Shown piece by piece: positions 8,870 to 20,978 of a stretch of DNA of 64,000 nt. The position numbers and the translations under genes were made by a program. The DNA comes from Anticarsia gemmatalis. Its lineage: Eukaryota; Arthropoda; Insecta; Lepidoptera; Erebidae. The DNA lies in assembly GCF_050436995.1 (NCBI RefSeq), contig NC_134757.1, positions 2,740,501 to 2,804,500 on the forward strand, read 5' to 3'. How positions within the stretch are numbered: the stretch's first letter is position 1; the number at the start of each line of letters is the position of its first letter. The notes beneath the pieces are model-generated. The model was given only the letters and a program-made list of their open reading frames with translations. It did no database searches and was not told the DNA's origin.

Positions 8870-11317
8870 GTATGTACAACTTTACCTATATTTATTTATT
8901 TATTACGTGGTCGACCAACAGCTAATACAGGTATAAGATATGAAAGTAGTGTTACAGAGCCAATATAGCATTGAAAATATATAACAGTATCTGTAAAATG
9001 GTTATACTACAATTTTTATGAATTGCTTTAGTATTTTTTTTGTTGACGAAAACATCTGAAGGAACGATTTCTGGAACCGAGTCGCAAAAAAGAGATCAGA
9101 GCCATAGCGTATTTTGAAAAAACATTTTTTATTAAGTTTAAACCTAATTTACTGACAAAACTATAATACCAAAATCCAGAAAATTTCGCATCATCGTTGG
9201 CCTGTATTCATCTTTTGCAGATGATTAATAGATCAATAATTCAACTAAATTCAGGAAATTATGCTTAAGCAACACTCGAATACGACCAAAATTCGTAAAC
9301 ATGTTTACTATAGGAAACATTGTAGAGAACAGCCAATAGCTCTATCCTTTTCACACGTTTAATTTAAGAGAGAAACAGATTTAATTTAACAATCCAACAA
9401 AACAAAATAAGCGCCGTGAATAATCGTAATAAGGTCTTCACGTAACAAAATGGCCGCGGTATGTATATTTATTATCGTCAATTCTTCTTCTTCACCCCGA
9501 GATGCGAACCCATTAAAATTTAATTGAAAATTTCTCGTTGACTTCCTAATTTATATCCGCTTTATGCGTTTTAGTAAGTAATGAGATCGTTGCTTTCTTT
9601 TTCCCTTTTAAATTGTTTTATTTGTGCCAAATTGTTCTTATAAATATTACTGCATGTGCAGTTTACGTTTTAATGTATGGCAACAATCTGTTAATTGTTT
9701 TGATTCTAGAAACTGAAGAAACGTAAACATGGCGCCGTTTTAGATAAATGTTGTTTCACATTTTATTGATTTGAACTTGTGGATAATACATTTAATGTTG
9801 TGAATAATTACGATCTGTCTCTCCAAACTAATAGTACATGGCAAGTCAAACAACAAGAAGTAGAAATTAGTCTGATTATATGACGATTGTTTTCTTTTTA
9901 AATTAGAACACAAGCGAAAGTTAACGACAGTCATCGTTCTTGCCACGCCTACAACACTCGAATTTCAACAAATCTAATTGTGAATCACATTTTTTTCAAT
10001 CACTAAAATAGAACACAAATGCCTATTACTTGACTGTACATACAGAAATAAACACAAAGCGTTCTTATCCTAAAACTAGACCAATTGAAATTTATCGCGA
10101 AAAATTTCGAGTGACATTTTAAAAAGAGATGAAAAAACAAATACATCTTGACACTCAGAAATTGCTCGTTAATTCGTAGAGACAATTCTTACATATATTT
10201 ATATGCGTGTAGAAGCTCTTAATGTATGTTTTTACAAAGCTTATGAGATTAGCCTCAGCTTAACAAACTATACATATTACATTGACTAATGTTACCCCAT
10301 CCGTAAATGTCCAATTGTTCAAACAATCGAGCAAAAAAAAGAAAATCAAAGCAATTTTTTAAATGCACAGACAATAAATTTAATTTTTAAGGTTGGCAAG
10401 AAAGCACTCATTAATTATCGCAGTCATAAACAAGTGCAGGAAGCATAATTCATTTTTTTTTCATAAAACCAGGGTAATGGAAATTGGGTTGTTTTGTTAC
10501 ATACTTTTTTCATTAAAGATTTTCGCAAATGGAGATTTAATTACAGAAATGCTATTAACTTTTTTATGTTGCGAAGAATTGAGATTTCAAATTGTTTCAT
10601 TTATTGCTTTTTTAATACTTAGAGGGTGTTTAGTTTTGACAGCTTTACGCAAGCTGACGACCGAGGAATTAAATAAAATGGGCTTTGGAAATCTGTTGGC
10701 TTATTTGAAGTAACACGTATTTTCTTCGTAGTTTTTTAAGGCAATACTTCGAGGCACGTTAAGTTGTCGTTGCCATCTGCTACCCTTACAATGGAAGAAG
10801 ATATTTCCGTTTGAACAAATATGCTGAATTTCTGATATACGCTTTTAACAAATTGTATTATTTATTTTATCATATTTTCTCTGTCGTCACCCACAGTGGC
10901 AAATTACTATAAAACTGCTGAAAACTGCTCAATTTTGTTTATTTTCTCTCTCATTTACATAGGCAGGACCATTTTGTAGGCACTTTAAAGGCTTAAAAAT
11001 AGCCTTTATAGTCAATAAATAACAATAATGAAAATACATTTTTTTAAAGAAGTTTCTAGTAACACAACATCGCAAAATACTTAACAAACATACAAACAAA
11101 GTACGCAAATACACTGAAATAAATTCCTTTAATTGTAATCCTCGCGGAACAGTTTAAGACAAAAACAATCAAATAAGAGACGATTTTAGAATTGGCACGC
11201 GCAATTGTTTTAATGACTATTTTCAATCCCTTACGGTACAAATACTTTGTTGCCGGTTAATTGTACCGAATATACTTAGGTATATTATGTTTTGTTAATT
11301 CCCTTGTGGCATAAATG

Positions 11318-11491
11318 AATAAATATACATATATCATTGGACAACTCACACACAGTCGTTTGTATACAAACTAAGCAGAGGTTGTACTATGGTAACCAAA
11401 TAACTGATAAATATACTTTTATACTTCTAAATATATGTATACTTATATATATCACTAAATTAATAACCAGACTCAGATAAAATTTACATTT
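11318..11491 (-). mobile_element. truncated SINE-related repeat (ATCATTGGACAACTCACACA family)
   Basis: It shares ATCATTGGACAA, AACTAAGCAGAG, GGTAACCAAATAACTGAT and ATAACCAGACTCAG with 38895-39030. The last part is shared with 19150-19316, which retains the tRNA-like head. The tRNA-like head is missing here. Confidence 0.6.
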
Positions 11492-12146
11492 TAGCTAGCT
11501 CGGGATACAAACTTAAACCGGGCGAAATTGGCAAAATGGGTTTAATTGTTTATAAGGAAACGAAACCAAAAATAAATATTGATGGCGTTACATTGGATTT
11601 AGAAACATAATTAAAACGGATGCGTTTTGGTTTCTGCCTACCCCGATGGGAATAAATCGTCATAATATATTTGTATGTATCTATGTATGTAACAAAGTAA
11701 TCTTTGGTAACAATACAACAACACAACATTAATAAAGTCCAATTTGTAACAAGCAAAAAATCAATCGAAACTGGTACAAACCGGATGAAAAACCGGATTA
11801 AACTGGTTAAAAACTTAAACCGTTTCGAAACAAATGGTTGTTACATACGGAAATTGAACTGAGAACTTTGCGGATAGCAATATACTTTATATACTTTACA
11901 CTGACTACATTGATACAATTTTGTACCTTATTTCTTGTATGTTAAGGTTTGTTTTAGAATGTGGGAGGGTGTGTTTGCATTGAGTATGGTCCGTAGTTAG
12001 AGATTTGTTTCAAATGAAAGTTTCTTGTTTTGTCTCTAGTATTGCTTTAGAAAATACTGTTCAAAAATATTTCATTCTTCTTTTTAATTTTGCAAAATAT
12101 TGTGAAAGAAGCGGACTGGCCCGAATTGGTCTAAGTTTATTAGTTA

Positions 12147-12502
12147 CTAGCTGACCCGCGCAACTTCGCTAGCGTCACATAAGAAAAAATAAATCATTTT
12201 TTTTCCCGTTTTTGTAACATTTTTCACTGCTGCTCTGCTCCTATTAGTCGTAGCGTGATGGTATATAGCCTATAACCTTCCTCGATAAAGTAGCTATCTA
12301 ACACTGAAAAACCTGCATCCGGTAAGACTGGAAGCCGACTCCAACATAATTAGAACAAAGGCTAGGCTGACTGATGTATGTAATTATAGGCTATCAAACA
12401 CTGAAAGAATTTTCCAAATCGGATCAGTAGTTCCTGAGATTAGCGCGTTCAAACAAACAAACAAACAAACAAACTCTTCAGCTTTATAATATTAAGTATA
12501 GA
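12147..12502 (-). mobile_element. non-autonomous Helitron, minus strand
   Basis: On the minus strand it starts TCTATACTTAATATTATAAA and ends GCGCGGGTCAGCTAG, with host A and T at the two junctions as expected for Helitron insertion between A and T. A GTTT(GTTT)n run lies near the 5' end. It is the same family as 56811-57062 and 62436-62674. It is interrupted by a LINE fragment at 12310-12389. Confidence 0.75.
12310..12389 (+). mobile_element. LINE 3' end inserted in the Helitron
   Basis: The sequence CTGCATCCGGTAAGACTGGA then AGCCGACTCCAACATAATTA is the reverse of the tail seen at 30300-30445 and 62740-62890. It is flanked by a near-identical 17-bp duplication of the host Helitron (GCTATCTAACACTGAAA at 12293-12309, GCTATCAAACACTGAAA at 12390-12406), a normal LINE target duplication. 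Confidence 0.7.
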
Positions 12503-13495
12503 TGGTTAGTTTAGTTAGTAATAGATAATTTGACACATCTACTCCAAATGTATACCACCTGAGTATTTAATGAAAAAAGGGAGTTATCTTTATGAAAGCG
12601 TCCTATATGTGCTGTACATTCATACCCTTTTTTAATAAAGACTAGATGGGACTTTTTACATTCAAACAAGCCTTAAAAAATGTAGGTATCCTTGTCTTCT
12701 TTGTTAAATTAGTGCCATACATTTAAGCGGGATAATTAATTAGATTTTACCTTGCCACTTCGTCTGCGTCGCAATTTTTTTGTATTAGATGTATTATTTG
12801 ATACATTTTTACAACCACGATTACCTGGTAGTTAGCTCTCTGTGTGTCAGATCTTATCGAAATCCATTAATCATAAGAAACATCGAGATAGATAAAAGAA
12901 ATCACATTTGAAATATTAAGCAGGATTACTAGCATCCGCAAAAGAAACACTATTTTAATTGAAATAAAAACATTGGCTTTACATTCGGTTTACCGCTTTA
13001 TTTCTCTAATACTTTGTTTAAAGCAAAGCGTACAAACAAATAAAAAAACCTTAATCCATCATTAATCACTGTACCCGCAGCGTAATCCCGTAATACCTAA
13101 AATTCAATTTATGGTGTTATCAACAAGCTTCCAGTGATAATTGTTCGCGATAGTCCGCCCGATCGATTTGTTGGACCACCGCCAGGCTCACCTCTGACTG
13201 CTGATAGAAATACAGCGTGAGATAATAAACTCAGATAACTCGTGACAAGTGTAAAAGAAATAAAAATATCAATTTATGATCTCAAATACTTTCGTTTGAA
13301 GGTGAATTACGATGAAGTATGTATAATAGTTGCGGTATTTGTGTAAAAATCGTTGATGTACAATCGAAATTTCTTATTTTTTTGATATTTGTGCACTTTA
13401 TAGTGTGATTATTGTGGCATTTTGTCCTCCAGATCGTATTAGATGACCGCGGCTGGTTCATAGATTAAATTCTACACTATAATTTATGAAAACTT

Positions 13496-13745
13496 TTCGA
13501 TGGCCTCTGCGGCGCAGTGGTCAAGGTGGTCGTCATGCCGCTAGTAGTGCGGCCGAAGGTCTTGGGTTCGATTCCCACAAGGAAAAAGTTATTCCGTATT
13601 GTAGTAATTTATTCCGTGTTGCAGCCATTGTTTCGGGTCTTGTTGTACTTTGTGTTGTTGTTTGTATGTTTGTAAAAGTCTCCGCGACACAAGAGCAATT
13701 CTTAGTGCTGGAGTTGTGTAAAAAAAAAGAAGAAAAGGTGAGCTG
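13496..13745 (+). mobile_element. tRNA-derived SINE
   Basis: The head is CCTCTGCGGCGCAGTGG (box A region) and GGTTCGATTCCC (box B). The body has GTTTCGGGTCTTGTTGTACT and AAAGTCTCCGCGACACAAGA, and the tail is A-rich (AAAAAAAAGAAGAAAA). Two more members, at 58260-58500 and 63505-63716, share these blocks in the same order. Confidence 0.75.
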
Positions 13746-14127
13746 TTTTTTGTAAGTTCGCATTATATTATATGAGCTCATAATAATATATTAACATCTG
13801 CGTAGTAGTCAATGTAACTGAAATGCAGTATTTCGATATAGTATCGGGATGGGAGTGATAAAAGATATTCAATTACATCCGAACGTCCCGTAAATTGGGA
13901 TTAAATAACGATAAATTACATTTCAACACGTTTATTAAATATTATAAATATTATCGTAGAGTTGATTATTTCACTGTTGAAAACTATTGTTCACTAAATA
14001 ACTTTGTCTAGTAATTGATAGTCTCCATACTTATTAATCAAAGTTATAAGTTAAAGCAATAAGAGTACGTTTGTAATAAGGAAGTTTGTAAGAACCATAC
14101 TGAGTGGCGTTTTCTGGTTTCTACCTA

Positions 14128-14206
14128 TGGGAAGAATGAAAGAAGGAAAGAAAAGAAGGAAAGAAAAGAAAGAAAGAAAAAAGATGTGAAATTATGTATG
14201 TATGTA
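14128..14206 (+). repeat. microsatellite (GAAAG)n followed by (TATG)n
   Basis: The purine run GAAAGAAGGAAAGAAAAGAA continues to about 14183 and is followed by ATGTATGTATGTATG. It directly follows a decayed LINE tail (AGTGGCGTTTTCTGGTTTCT at about 14103), so it probably grew from the tail of that element. Confidence 0.75.
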
Positions 14207-14666
14207 TGTAGAGTAAAAAATCATTTACGAATATATCATTTTATAAATTCACAAATGAATAATTTACGTACAATGTGTTTTATATGTAATCACTGGGAAA
14301 CACAACACCTTCTGTGAATCCATATAAATCATAATATATTAAGGTAAGGGGTGAACCGTATTGAGTATTAAAAGGCTTTTATTTTGGTTACAAGAGAAAC
14401 CCGGCTTAGTAAGTACAGTCATGCGCAAAAACACTGTAAACATTACTCGTATAACTAACTGACTGTCGCCGTAGTGAACAAATTAATTAAAAAGATGGTT
14501 TACAACCTTATTGGTTCACTTGTCTAGGTGCTACGATACCACAAATACACAGAAAGACACATGGACAGACACGCATTTTACTAGTCAAACGTATAATACT
14601 TAATATTATTTACATTGATTGAATTCGATTAAAACGCCAGGTAGACAAGAAAGGTATAACCTTTAA

Positions 14667-14740
14667 TTTTTTATCGTGATTAAGACCCGTTGCATTAAAA
14701 TATTATATGTAGAAGTCGCGAGAATTTAAAACCTGCAAAA
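14667..14740 (+). repeat. repeat fragment shared with 41237-41310
   Basis: The blocks CTTTAATTTT, TTAAGACCCGT, GCATTA and AAGTCGCGAGA..TTTAAAA are shared in order with 41237-41310. The family is probably a retroelement tail; identity not established. Confidence 0.55.
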
Positions 14741-14937
14741 TATACTCTAACCTCACGTATTAAAATGTGACTATATTTTACAAATCTATGCCGGTGAGTG
14801 TACAAAACCCTTTGAATTTCGTACGTGTAATATTTTGAATGGGGTAGTAAATTAATTTTCATGCAAAGGGACACTGTTTATTTTTGTCAGGAAATATATT
14901 ATACTACTTTATTTACTTAAGTAAAGTATAAGATTTC

Positions 14938-15150
14938 TTTTAAAACCGACCAGTTTTCCTGAGTTTTGGTGGTTTCCCACGGAAAAATAATCCTATGTGT
15001 TAATCCAGGTTATAAACTATCTGAGTACTAAATCTCATCAGAAACCATTCAGTACTTTTTGCGTGAAAGAGTATCGAACATACATACATCCATTCTAACA
15101 AACTTTCGTATTAATAATTTTAGTAGGATAGACGAAAAACTCCTTCAAAC
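14938..15150 (+). mobile_element. LINE-like 3' fragment
   Basis: Contains AAAACCGACCAG, a CAGAAACCATTCAGTACTTT block, ATACATACATCCATTCTAAC and TTTAGTAGGAT at the end, an arrangement common in insect LINE 3' regions. No coding capacity. Family not certain. Confidence 0.45.
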
Positions 15151-15723
15151 GTTCACTTAAAATTCTTTCAAAACTAGTCACAAGTATTAAAAAAACAAAT
15201 ACTGAACCTAGTCTATATTTAGACTACTTCACACGACAATGTGTCACGACTAAATAGACTATAGACTATCTTTTTATAACTACACTCGCAATTTTATTAC
15301 TCGCACCGTGTTATATTGTCGCTGTAGAAAATTCTCTTTTTATTACTACTTTATCATAGCTGAGTGGAGACAAACCACTGTTTTATGTCATTTTAATCTC
15401 TACATGTGAGCAAATTTAATAACATTGGCTAATCTAATTCAGAATGAGTCACACCAATGATTTTTGTTATGAGCATATTTAAAAACTAGGTACTTCAAGG
15501 ATAAAAAATCTGTTTTTATTTTTTTCGTATCTTCAAAAATGACCGAGATATTAAACGTCAAAGTATGGCCTTCGCGCCAAACTCTGGCGAAGCGGCCGCA
15601 CGGACGTGTGACGTCATCTCACGACACTGCTATTTCGTTAGTACTTGCCGATACCTACATAGGCTCGTTGTCTCTCGCGGTTTCGCTTTAAATAATTTGT
15701 TTTGCTTATAGTGGACAAACAAA

Positions 15724-15813
15724 ATGGTTAGAAAATATTGTATTGTTCCTATGTGTACTAAGTCCAGTGAAAAAACACCCCAAAAAATGATTTTTTCTGT
15801 ACTATGTACCTAA
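15724..15813 (+). pseudogene. THAP-domain N-terminus, truncated
   Basis: The frame starts at an ATG and reads MVRKYCIVPMCTKSSEKTPQ, followed by KMIFSV, then a stop. A basic start, a C-x4-C pair and a phenylalanine (the F of KMIFSV) at the spacing expected for the start of a C2CH THAP zinc finger support the call. The later Cys, His and AVPTF elements are absent. Only the first third of the domain remains, so it cannot fold as a THAP finger. Confidence 0.5.
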
Positions 15814-16248
15814 ACTGTTTTATATTTTTGCAAGAGACACCTAATCTAAAACTTAAAGCCCGGTTCAGATACTGTCAAGCGCAAATGTTAAATAGAAGTT
15901 TATTGCCTTTTGAACACTTCCTCAAGATCAAGATGCCATATCATGTTCATACCTAGCTAGCAATGAACTTCTACTAAACAGTGGATAGGTACTATTTAAT
16001 GAGCAGTTCAATGACCTCACAGGCGGCGGCGAGCCGAGCGCGGCGGTTGAGTTGGCGTTGGTTTTTTGTTTTAAAAAAAGAACTCATGTTTATTAAATCT
16101 AATAATATCAAAATTAAATTGTTTAATTAAAAGTTCTCATTACACACCCAATCATATGAGACATCCTACAGAGTAGATTCATGCGTTCATATGATAGCCA
16201 TCAACCTGACTAAAATCAGAGGCAGGGTGACAATTTTTTTTTTTATAA

Positions 16249-16827
16249 TCTATATATATAAAAGAAAGTCGTGTTAGTTACACCACTTATAACTAAAGAA
16301 CGGCAGAACAGATTAGGCTGAAAATTGGTTGGGAGGTAGCTTAGAGCCAGGAGATGGACATAGGATACTTTTTATCCCGCTCGACCGTGTTTGATCATGC
16401 TAGAAGAACAGAATATGGAAATAGCAACACCAATTAGTCGTGATCTCCTGGTAGCTGTAGATCTATTTTCCGATCATAATTAGGCCTAAAAAACTAAAAA
16501 AAGGCTCTATCAAATCTAAAATCTATATATTCCTTTTCACAGTGACCAGGAGATCATGACCAACATAGCTTGCTAAACAACTTTATTTTTTATAGTCTTA
16601 GCTTCAAAACCGACGTAGTTTCATAGAAACTTTTTCACCCCCGTTAAGGCAGAATTTCCAAAAATATTTATTGCGTCATTCTTAATTTCTAAATATATAG
16701 CCAAATATTAATTTTAATCGAATTAGCTCCAAAACTAACGGAGTTTCATACAAACTTACCCCCTCTTTCTACCCCCCTAAAGAGCGAATTTAGATATGAC
16801 GCAAGCGAAGTTGCGCGGGTCAGCTAG
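16249..16827 (+). mobile_element. non-autonomous Helitron, plus strand
   Basis: It begins TCTATATATATAAAAGAAAG and ends GAAGTTGCGCGGGTCAGCTAG. The bases flanking it are A (16248) and T (16828), the Helitron target. Internal blocks TAACTAAAGAACGGCAGAAC and GAAAATTGGTTGGGAGGTAG are typical of a common lepidopteran non-autonomous group. No Rep-helicase coding sequence. Confidence 0.75.
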
Positions 16828-19149
16828 TGTTATATTAAAACTATATTTTCCAAATTTACACTTGGTAGGTACGTAACACTCATTATTTGTAATGCCAGTT
16901 GTAACAAACTTTCAATTTTATTGTTAACTACACACAATAATATTATTAGTAGTATACAAGTTCAACTTTCTTTACCTGGGTCTAGTTGATGATTGTGTGC
17001 GTGGCGATCGAGATCGAGGATATCTTAGTGGAGGCTTATTTTACAAAAAACACGATGATTAAATTTATAACACATACACATACACAGACTCTTTAAATAT
17101 TAAATGTAAATCACTTTTCAAGTCAAAACTCCGCATCACCCGCAGTCGAACTAGCGTGTCTGTAGCGACGTGACGTCAGCGCATAGCGCGCGAAGCAACG
17201 CAAATTTAAAAATGCAGTGAAACTTTATAACGCTGTAACTTCGGTAATTTTGACCCGATTTTGATAAAACAAAAACTATTATTATCAGCATAAGTACACA
17301 AATTTAATGCAGTATGTTTAATAGTCATATTTTGATGTGCTGGTGTGACTCATTATTAATATACTTTCTTAAGAGAATATTTTTACTCCAACAAGATTTT
17401 GCACTTAGAAAAATATAATATAAATATCGTGATGTGATTATGTTCAATTGCAATAATATAAATATAAATAAATAGAAGGTATTTCAGGTCTAAATAAATT
17501 TTAGTGGGCTATAAAATAACGAAAACCGTGACAAGATAAATCGTTAAAGAAATTAACATTCTTCAAAATTGCGAACTTTAATGTCCAATATCAAAAAGAA
17601 AACCGAAATTTAGAGCCTGTTTACACATATTTTTAACCGTAGTGTATTCTTAGTACGATTTCTCAATTCACGAATCGCAAGCCAATACTATCGGCAGGTG
17701 TCAACGCTTGATCGAATGCAGGCCGAAAATATTTGTCGCCCAGTTTAACACGGCTCTTTGAATTGAGTAAAGACATTCATTTGAACAGCTCTGACGCCAT
17801 GCATCTGATTCTATTTATTTACGTAAACTTATAAATCACTTGTTTTATCGACTGGCTTGGGTGTTTTGCACTGCCAAACTATGCCCAGATATCTAATGAT
17901 AGCACCGCCGATTGATACGCTTTTTATTCGTCAATTAGCGAAGCATTTTGATTAGCTTTTTCAGTTTCAATGTAAAAAGTTTGTAAATAAACCTAGAGGA
18001 TTAGAACGAAATGTAAATTTTGTTTTTTATAGAGTTTATACGCGTGTAAGAGATGACTAATACGAAGACCACCTACTAAGATAAGACTAAAAGAACTCTA
18101 ATTATATAAAATTACAAATTACAAATTAAGATTTCGTGTATGATCTTTGAGTACACTAAAATGGCTATCTACATCACGTAAGAACAAAACAAAAGTTGCA
18201 AGAATTTTGACAATGAAATGTGGTCAATTTTGTTCTTAAAATAATCAGCAACAGCAACATCTGTCGTCAATAACTGTTCCATTATCCACTGCTCCGATAA
18301 TAATCACGAAATTACGCATTTTTGTCCAACATCATCGGATTTCATCAAGCTTATTTAGTCCGTCAACGAGTCTCTCTACAATAAACATGTCAATTTTAAA
18401 CACTTCAATAGTCCATAATTATAAACAAATTACTGTTCTGCCGCCTGTTTGAAAAAAACTCATAAATTTTGAAACAAATCCTCATCTCAAACTATTTGTC
18501 AAACATTCTCAGCTGACTAATCTTGATATATGGATGTCAAAACAAAGAAACTTTTTGTATATTTTTGTGTGTTCGTGTCGTGGTGTCACGCAAATGTCAT
18601 CGGACAAAATATAGGTTGTCTGTATCAAAAAATAATGTCAATCTAGTAATGATGTTTGTCTGATGGCCAAGGGTATGGTCTTGCGACGTGCGTGGGCTTA
18701 GATAATGTGTTTCATCTTGATGTGATTGTCGACCGAAGGGCTTGACAATTTATGTTTCGATTCCTTATTGATGTTTTTCTTTGTAAATTGCTGTGCGTAA
18801 TTTTGTTGTAAGATTTGTGACTGAGCTTACGGATTCTACAAATATCTATTGGAATACACGTTAATCTAAGCTGTAAAAATGTGTTCACGGTCATGGTTGA
18901 CAAGTGACAGGTTAACTCTTAGTCAATGTTATTGGGCATAAGTGGATTAATTAGGCACACAGCAAACATTATGATTATATGTCAGAGCAGCTTATTTCAT
19001 TTTGACAGACACGTTGCAGCTACTTCAAAAATAAAAAAATTAAAACGTGAGTCAAAAAGCTATTAAATTTTACGTCTTTGTCAAAGAGGAAGAAAGGTAA
19101 CCTCATGGATTTCTTAATATTAAACTGGGAAGTGGAGTAGCTCCGCTTA

Positions 19150-19316
19150 AAAACTAGATACATACTTATATAGATAAATTGATAACCTGACTCAGAACAA
19201 ATACTCGTGCTCATCACACAAAGATTTGTCCGGGGTGGAATTCGAACCCACCACACGCGGCGCTACGGTTGTTGCGGCGAGGTGACTACTTAAACCACTG
19301 CGCTAAACGTGCAGTT
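19150..19316 (-). mobile_element. tRNA-derived SINE, minus strand, just before a splice acceptor
   Basis: Read on the minus strand it begins GCACGTTTAGCGCAGTGGTT (box A), contains GGGTTCGAATTCCACC (box B) and ends with a body shared with 11318-11491 and 38895-39030 (CTGAGTCAGGTTATCAA). Its tRNA-like head ends about 42 bp before the troponin C exon at 19359. Confidence 0.8.
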
Positions 19317-19358
19317 AAAAAAGACAAATGTCTTAAATTTTGAACCAATATTTTTCAG

Positions 19359-19490
19359 GCAACGGCTACATCCCCACATCGAGCCTGCGCGAGATCTTAG
19401 CGGCGTTGGACGAGCAGCTCACACCAGACCAGGTCGATGAGATGATCGCTGAAATCGACACTGATTCCTCAGGGACCGTCGACTATGACG
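19359..19490 (+). CDS. TnC: troponin C, internal exon (EF-hand III to EF-hand IV)
   Basis: The 132-bp exon lies between TTTTTCAG (ending 19358) and a GTAAGA donor (19491). It reads GNGYIPTSSLREILAALDEQ, LTPDQVDEMIAEI, DTDSSGTVDYD. EF-hand III has the loop D-K-E-G-N-G-Y-I-P-T-S-S, with Ser at position 12, so it is degenerate, as site III usually is in insect troponin C. EF-hand IV has D1, D3, S5, G6, D9 and, after joining the next exon, E12: a canonical calcium site. The final base joins AG of the exon at 20979 to make this Glu. Codons are GC-richer than the flanking introns, as expected for a conserved muscle gene. Confidence 0.95.
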
Positions 19491-20978
19491 GTAAGAAACA
19501 CTTTACTAATATTATTTATAGAGTAAAACCTAGAGTTTTCTTAACATTTGTAGGCCATTTTCTTACTAGAAGTAGTAATGAGTTTGACGTATCTTTTCAA
19601 ATATAGGGAAATAATCAACGTTCGTAGTATATTTCGCAGGAACATTTTTTTTGAACTAAAAAAACGGTAGGGTCTTGTGTCAAAAAATGCGGCACAGCAA
19701 ATGCTCATTATGTCCATGAAATTATAATATTTTAAAGCCGAAATACTGTATATTTAAATATCCCTAGAAGTATGTAAAGGTATTGAATATACATATTAAC
19801 TAAATGTGCTCGTTCATCACAATTCACAGCAAACGTGCAGCACAATAAACAAAAAACTGTCATCTCCATACATTTTTCATAAAGTTTATGCGAGTATGAC
19901 ATTCCTCTCATGCGCAGTAGTAATAGTCTGTACTGTGTTAGACACCTTGTCTATAAATATGAAGCTTAATATGTATGGCAAGCAAACTAAAAACAGGATA
20001 TATTTAGAACGCCTGAGTAAGACGTACACTACTGTCAATTATATCGCTCTAAAACTACTTAAGGAAGTTCCTAATATTCATATATTTTATCCTACGCACG
20101 ATTAACGTCAAACTAAGGCATAATTTGCTATAATAACTTTAAACTAGATAATTTATGACATTTCAACTGAATATAGAAACTCTAAAATGTTACCGCCAAA
20201 TGTTATTACTTACGGAAACCTTAATTAGACAATATTTTGACTTGAAAATGTTGATGTCATGATTTCTTAAGAAATATTATAAATTTCTTTAGCTCTTGCC
20301 AACTCAATTTACACTGCAACGGAAGTGAGACTCAGTACAAAGTAATAAAGACATTTTAATCTTCAACACTTTTAATACACGAACTACTATGAAAAGGGAA
20401 TCGCGGAAATTCTTGGGAAATATCTGAAAGACGCTCACCTTGTTTTAATCTCTATTATATGGCGACGTAAATAAATGAACATTTTAGTTTTAAGAATTCA
20501 CTTTCCGTTCTTCCGCTAGACTCAAATTAAACTTTAAACTAATATTTACAGAAGACTTTCGTTTATATTGTTTTCTTCTGGAAATATAATGGGATCAGTG
20601 GGTTCGAATCCCACCCATTATAATAAGAATACCTATTCCTAAAGGTACACGGATACAATATTTTAGCAGTACCAGATAGTTTTTCAAAACATATGAGAAT
20701 TTCGAATACTCGAAAGCACCCATTGCAAAAGAGTTTTACTGGATCGAGTATAACTACTCAATGTTTATGAGTACCGAGCATTGCTGAACAGAACCCAGTA
20801 CTATAAAACCCACAACAACAAAAAAAAAAGGAAAATCAGTCTCATACAACTGTAAAACGCGAGTCAAAATGCTCAATTTAACAAAGTGGCTCTTTAAAAA
20901 CGGAGGACGGTGAAACAGGAACAAAAGTCACTTAGACGCAGGAAGGACAAACGAACATTATAATAATGACTGTTTCAG
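19491..20978 (+). other. troponin C last intron, 1.5 kb
   Basis: GTAAGA at the 5' end and TGTTTCAG at the 3' end, in matching phase. A lone box-B-like hairpin, GTGGGTTCGAATCCCACCC, occurs near 20596-20614 within a 45-bp decayed tRNA-like remnant. The open frames in 19806-20105 have no domain or splice support. Confidence 0.85.

Larger units (their letters stand above)
15446..17351 (+). mobile_element. THAP-type DNA transposon relic with nested Helitron
   Basis: The left end GAGTCACACCA is matched inverted at the right end TGGTGTGACTC; including flanks AAT/ATT the symmetry is 14 bp. Both subterminal regions are GC-rich and contain GTGACGTCA-like sequence (about 15608 and 17170). A 5' coding scrap with a THAP-like Cys motif starts at 15724. 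A Helitron occupies 16249-16827, so the original element was about 1.3 kb and already non-autonomous. P-type and Kolobok transposases both carry THAP domains; which one is open. Confidence 0.55.
8870..19358 (+). other. troponin C intron, 10.5 kb
   Basis: GT at 8870-8871 and AG at 19357-19358 in matching phase (one base plus two bases of a Gly codon). It holds Helitrons (12147-12502, 16249-16827), tRNA-type SINEs (13496-13745, 19150-19316), LINE fragments, a GAAAG-type microsatellite and a THAP-transposon relic (15446-17351). In 8870-11317, 12503-13495 and 17352-19149 I see no gene, hairpin or clear repeat copy. The open frame at 10393-10713 begins only at a TTG, has no domain I recognise and is not called. 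Confidence 0.85.

Noticed and set aside
10393..10713. 106-codon open frame ending GNLLAYLK
   Set aside because: It begins only at TTG, contains no recognisable domain, and lies within the troponin C intron. A faint likeness of its last codons to 54166-54211 (ILAYLK) is too short to build on.
13498..13580. tRNA gene candidates at 13498, 19240 (minus), 58262 and 63507
   Set aside because: All are SINE heads with conserved SINE bodies downstream.
20582..20630. GTGGGTTCGAATCCCACCC as part of a tRNA gene
   Set aside because: Only the T-arm-like hairpin is present; no acceptor stem, D arm or anticodon arm could be placed around it.
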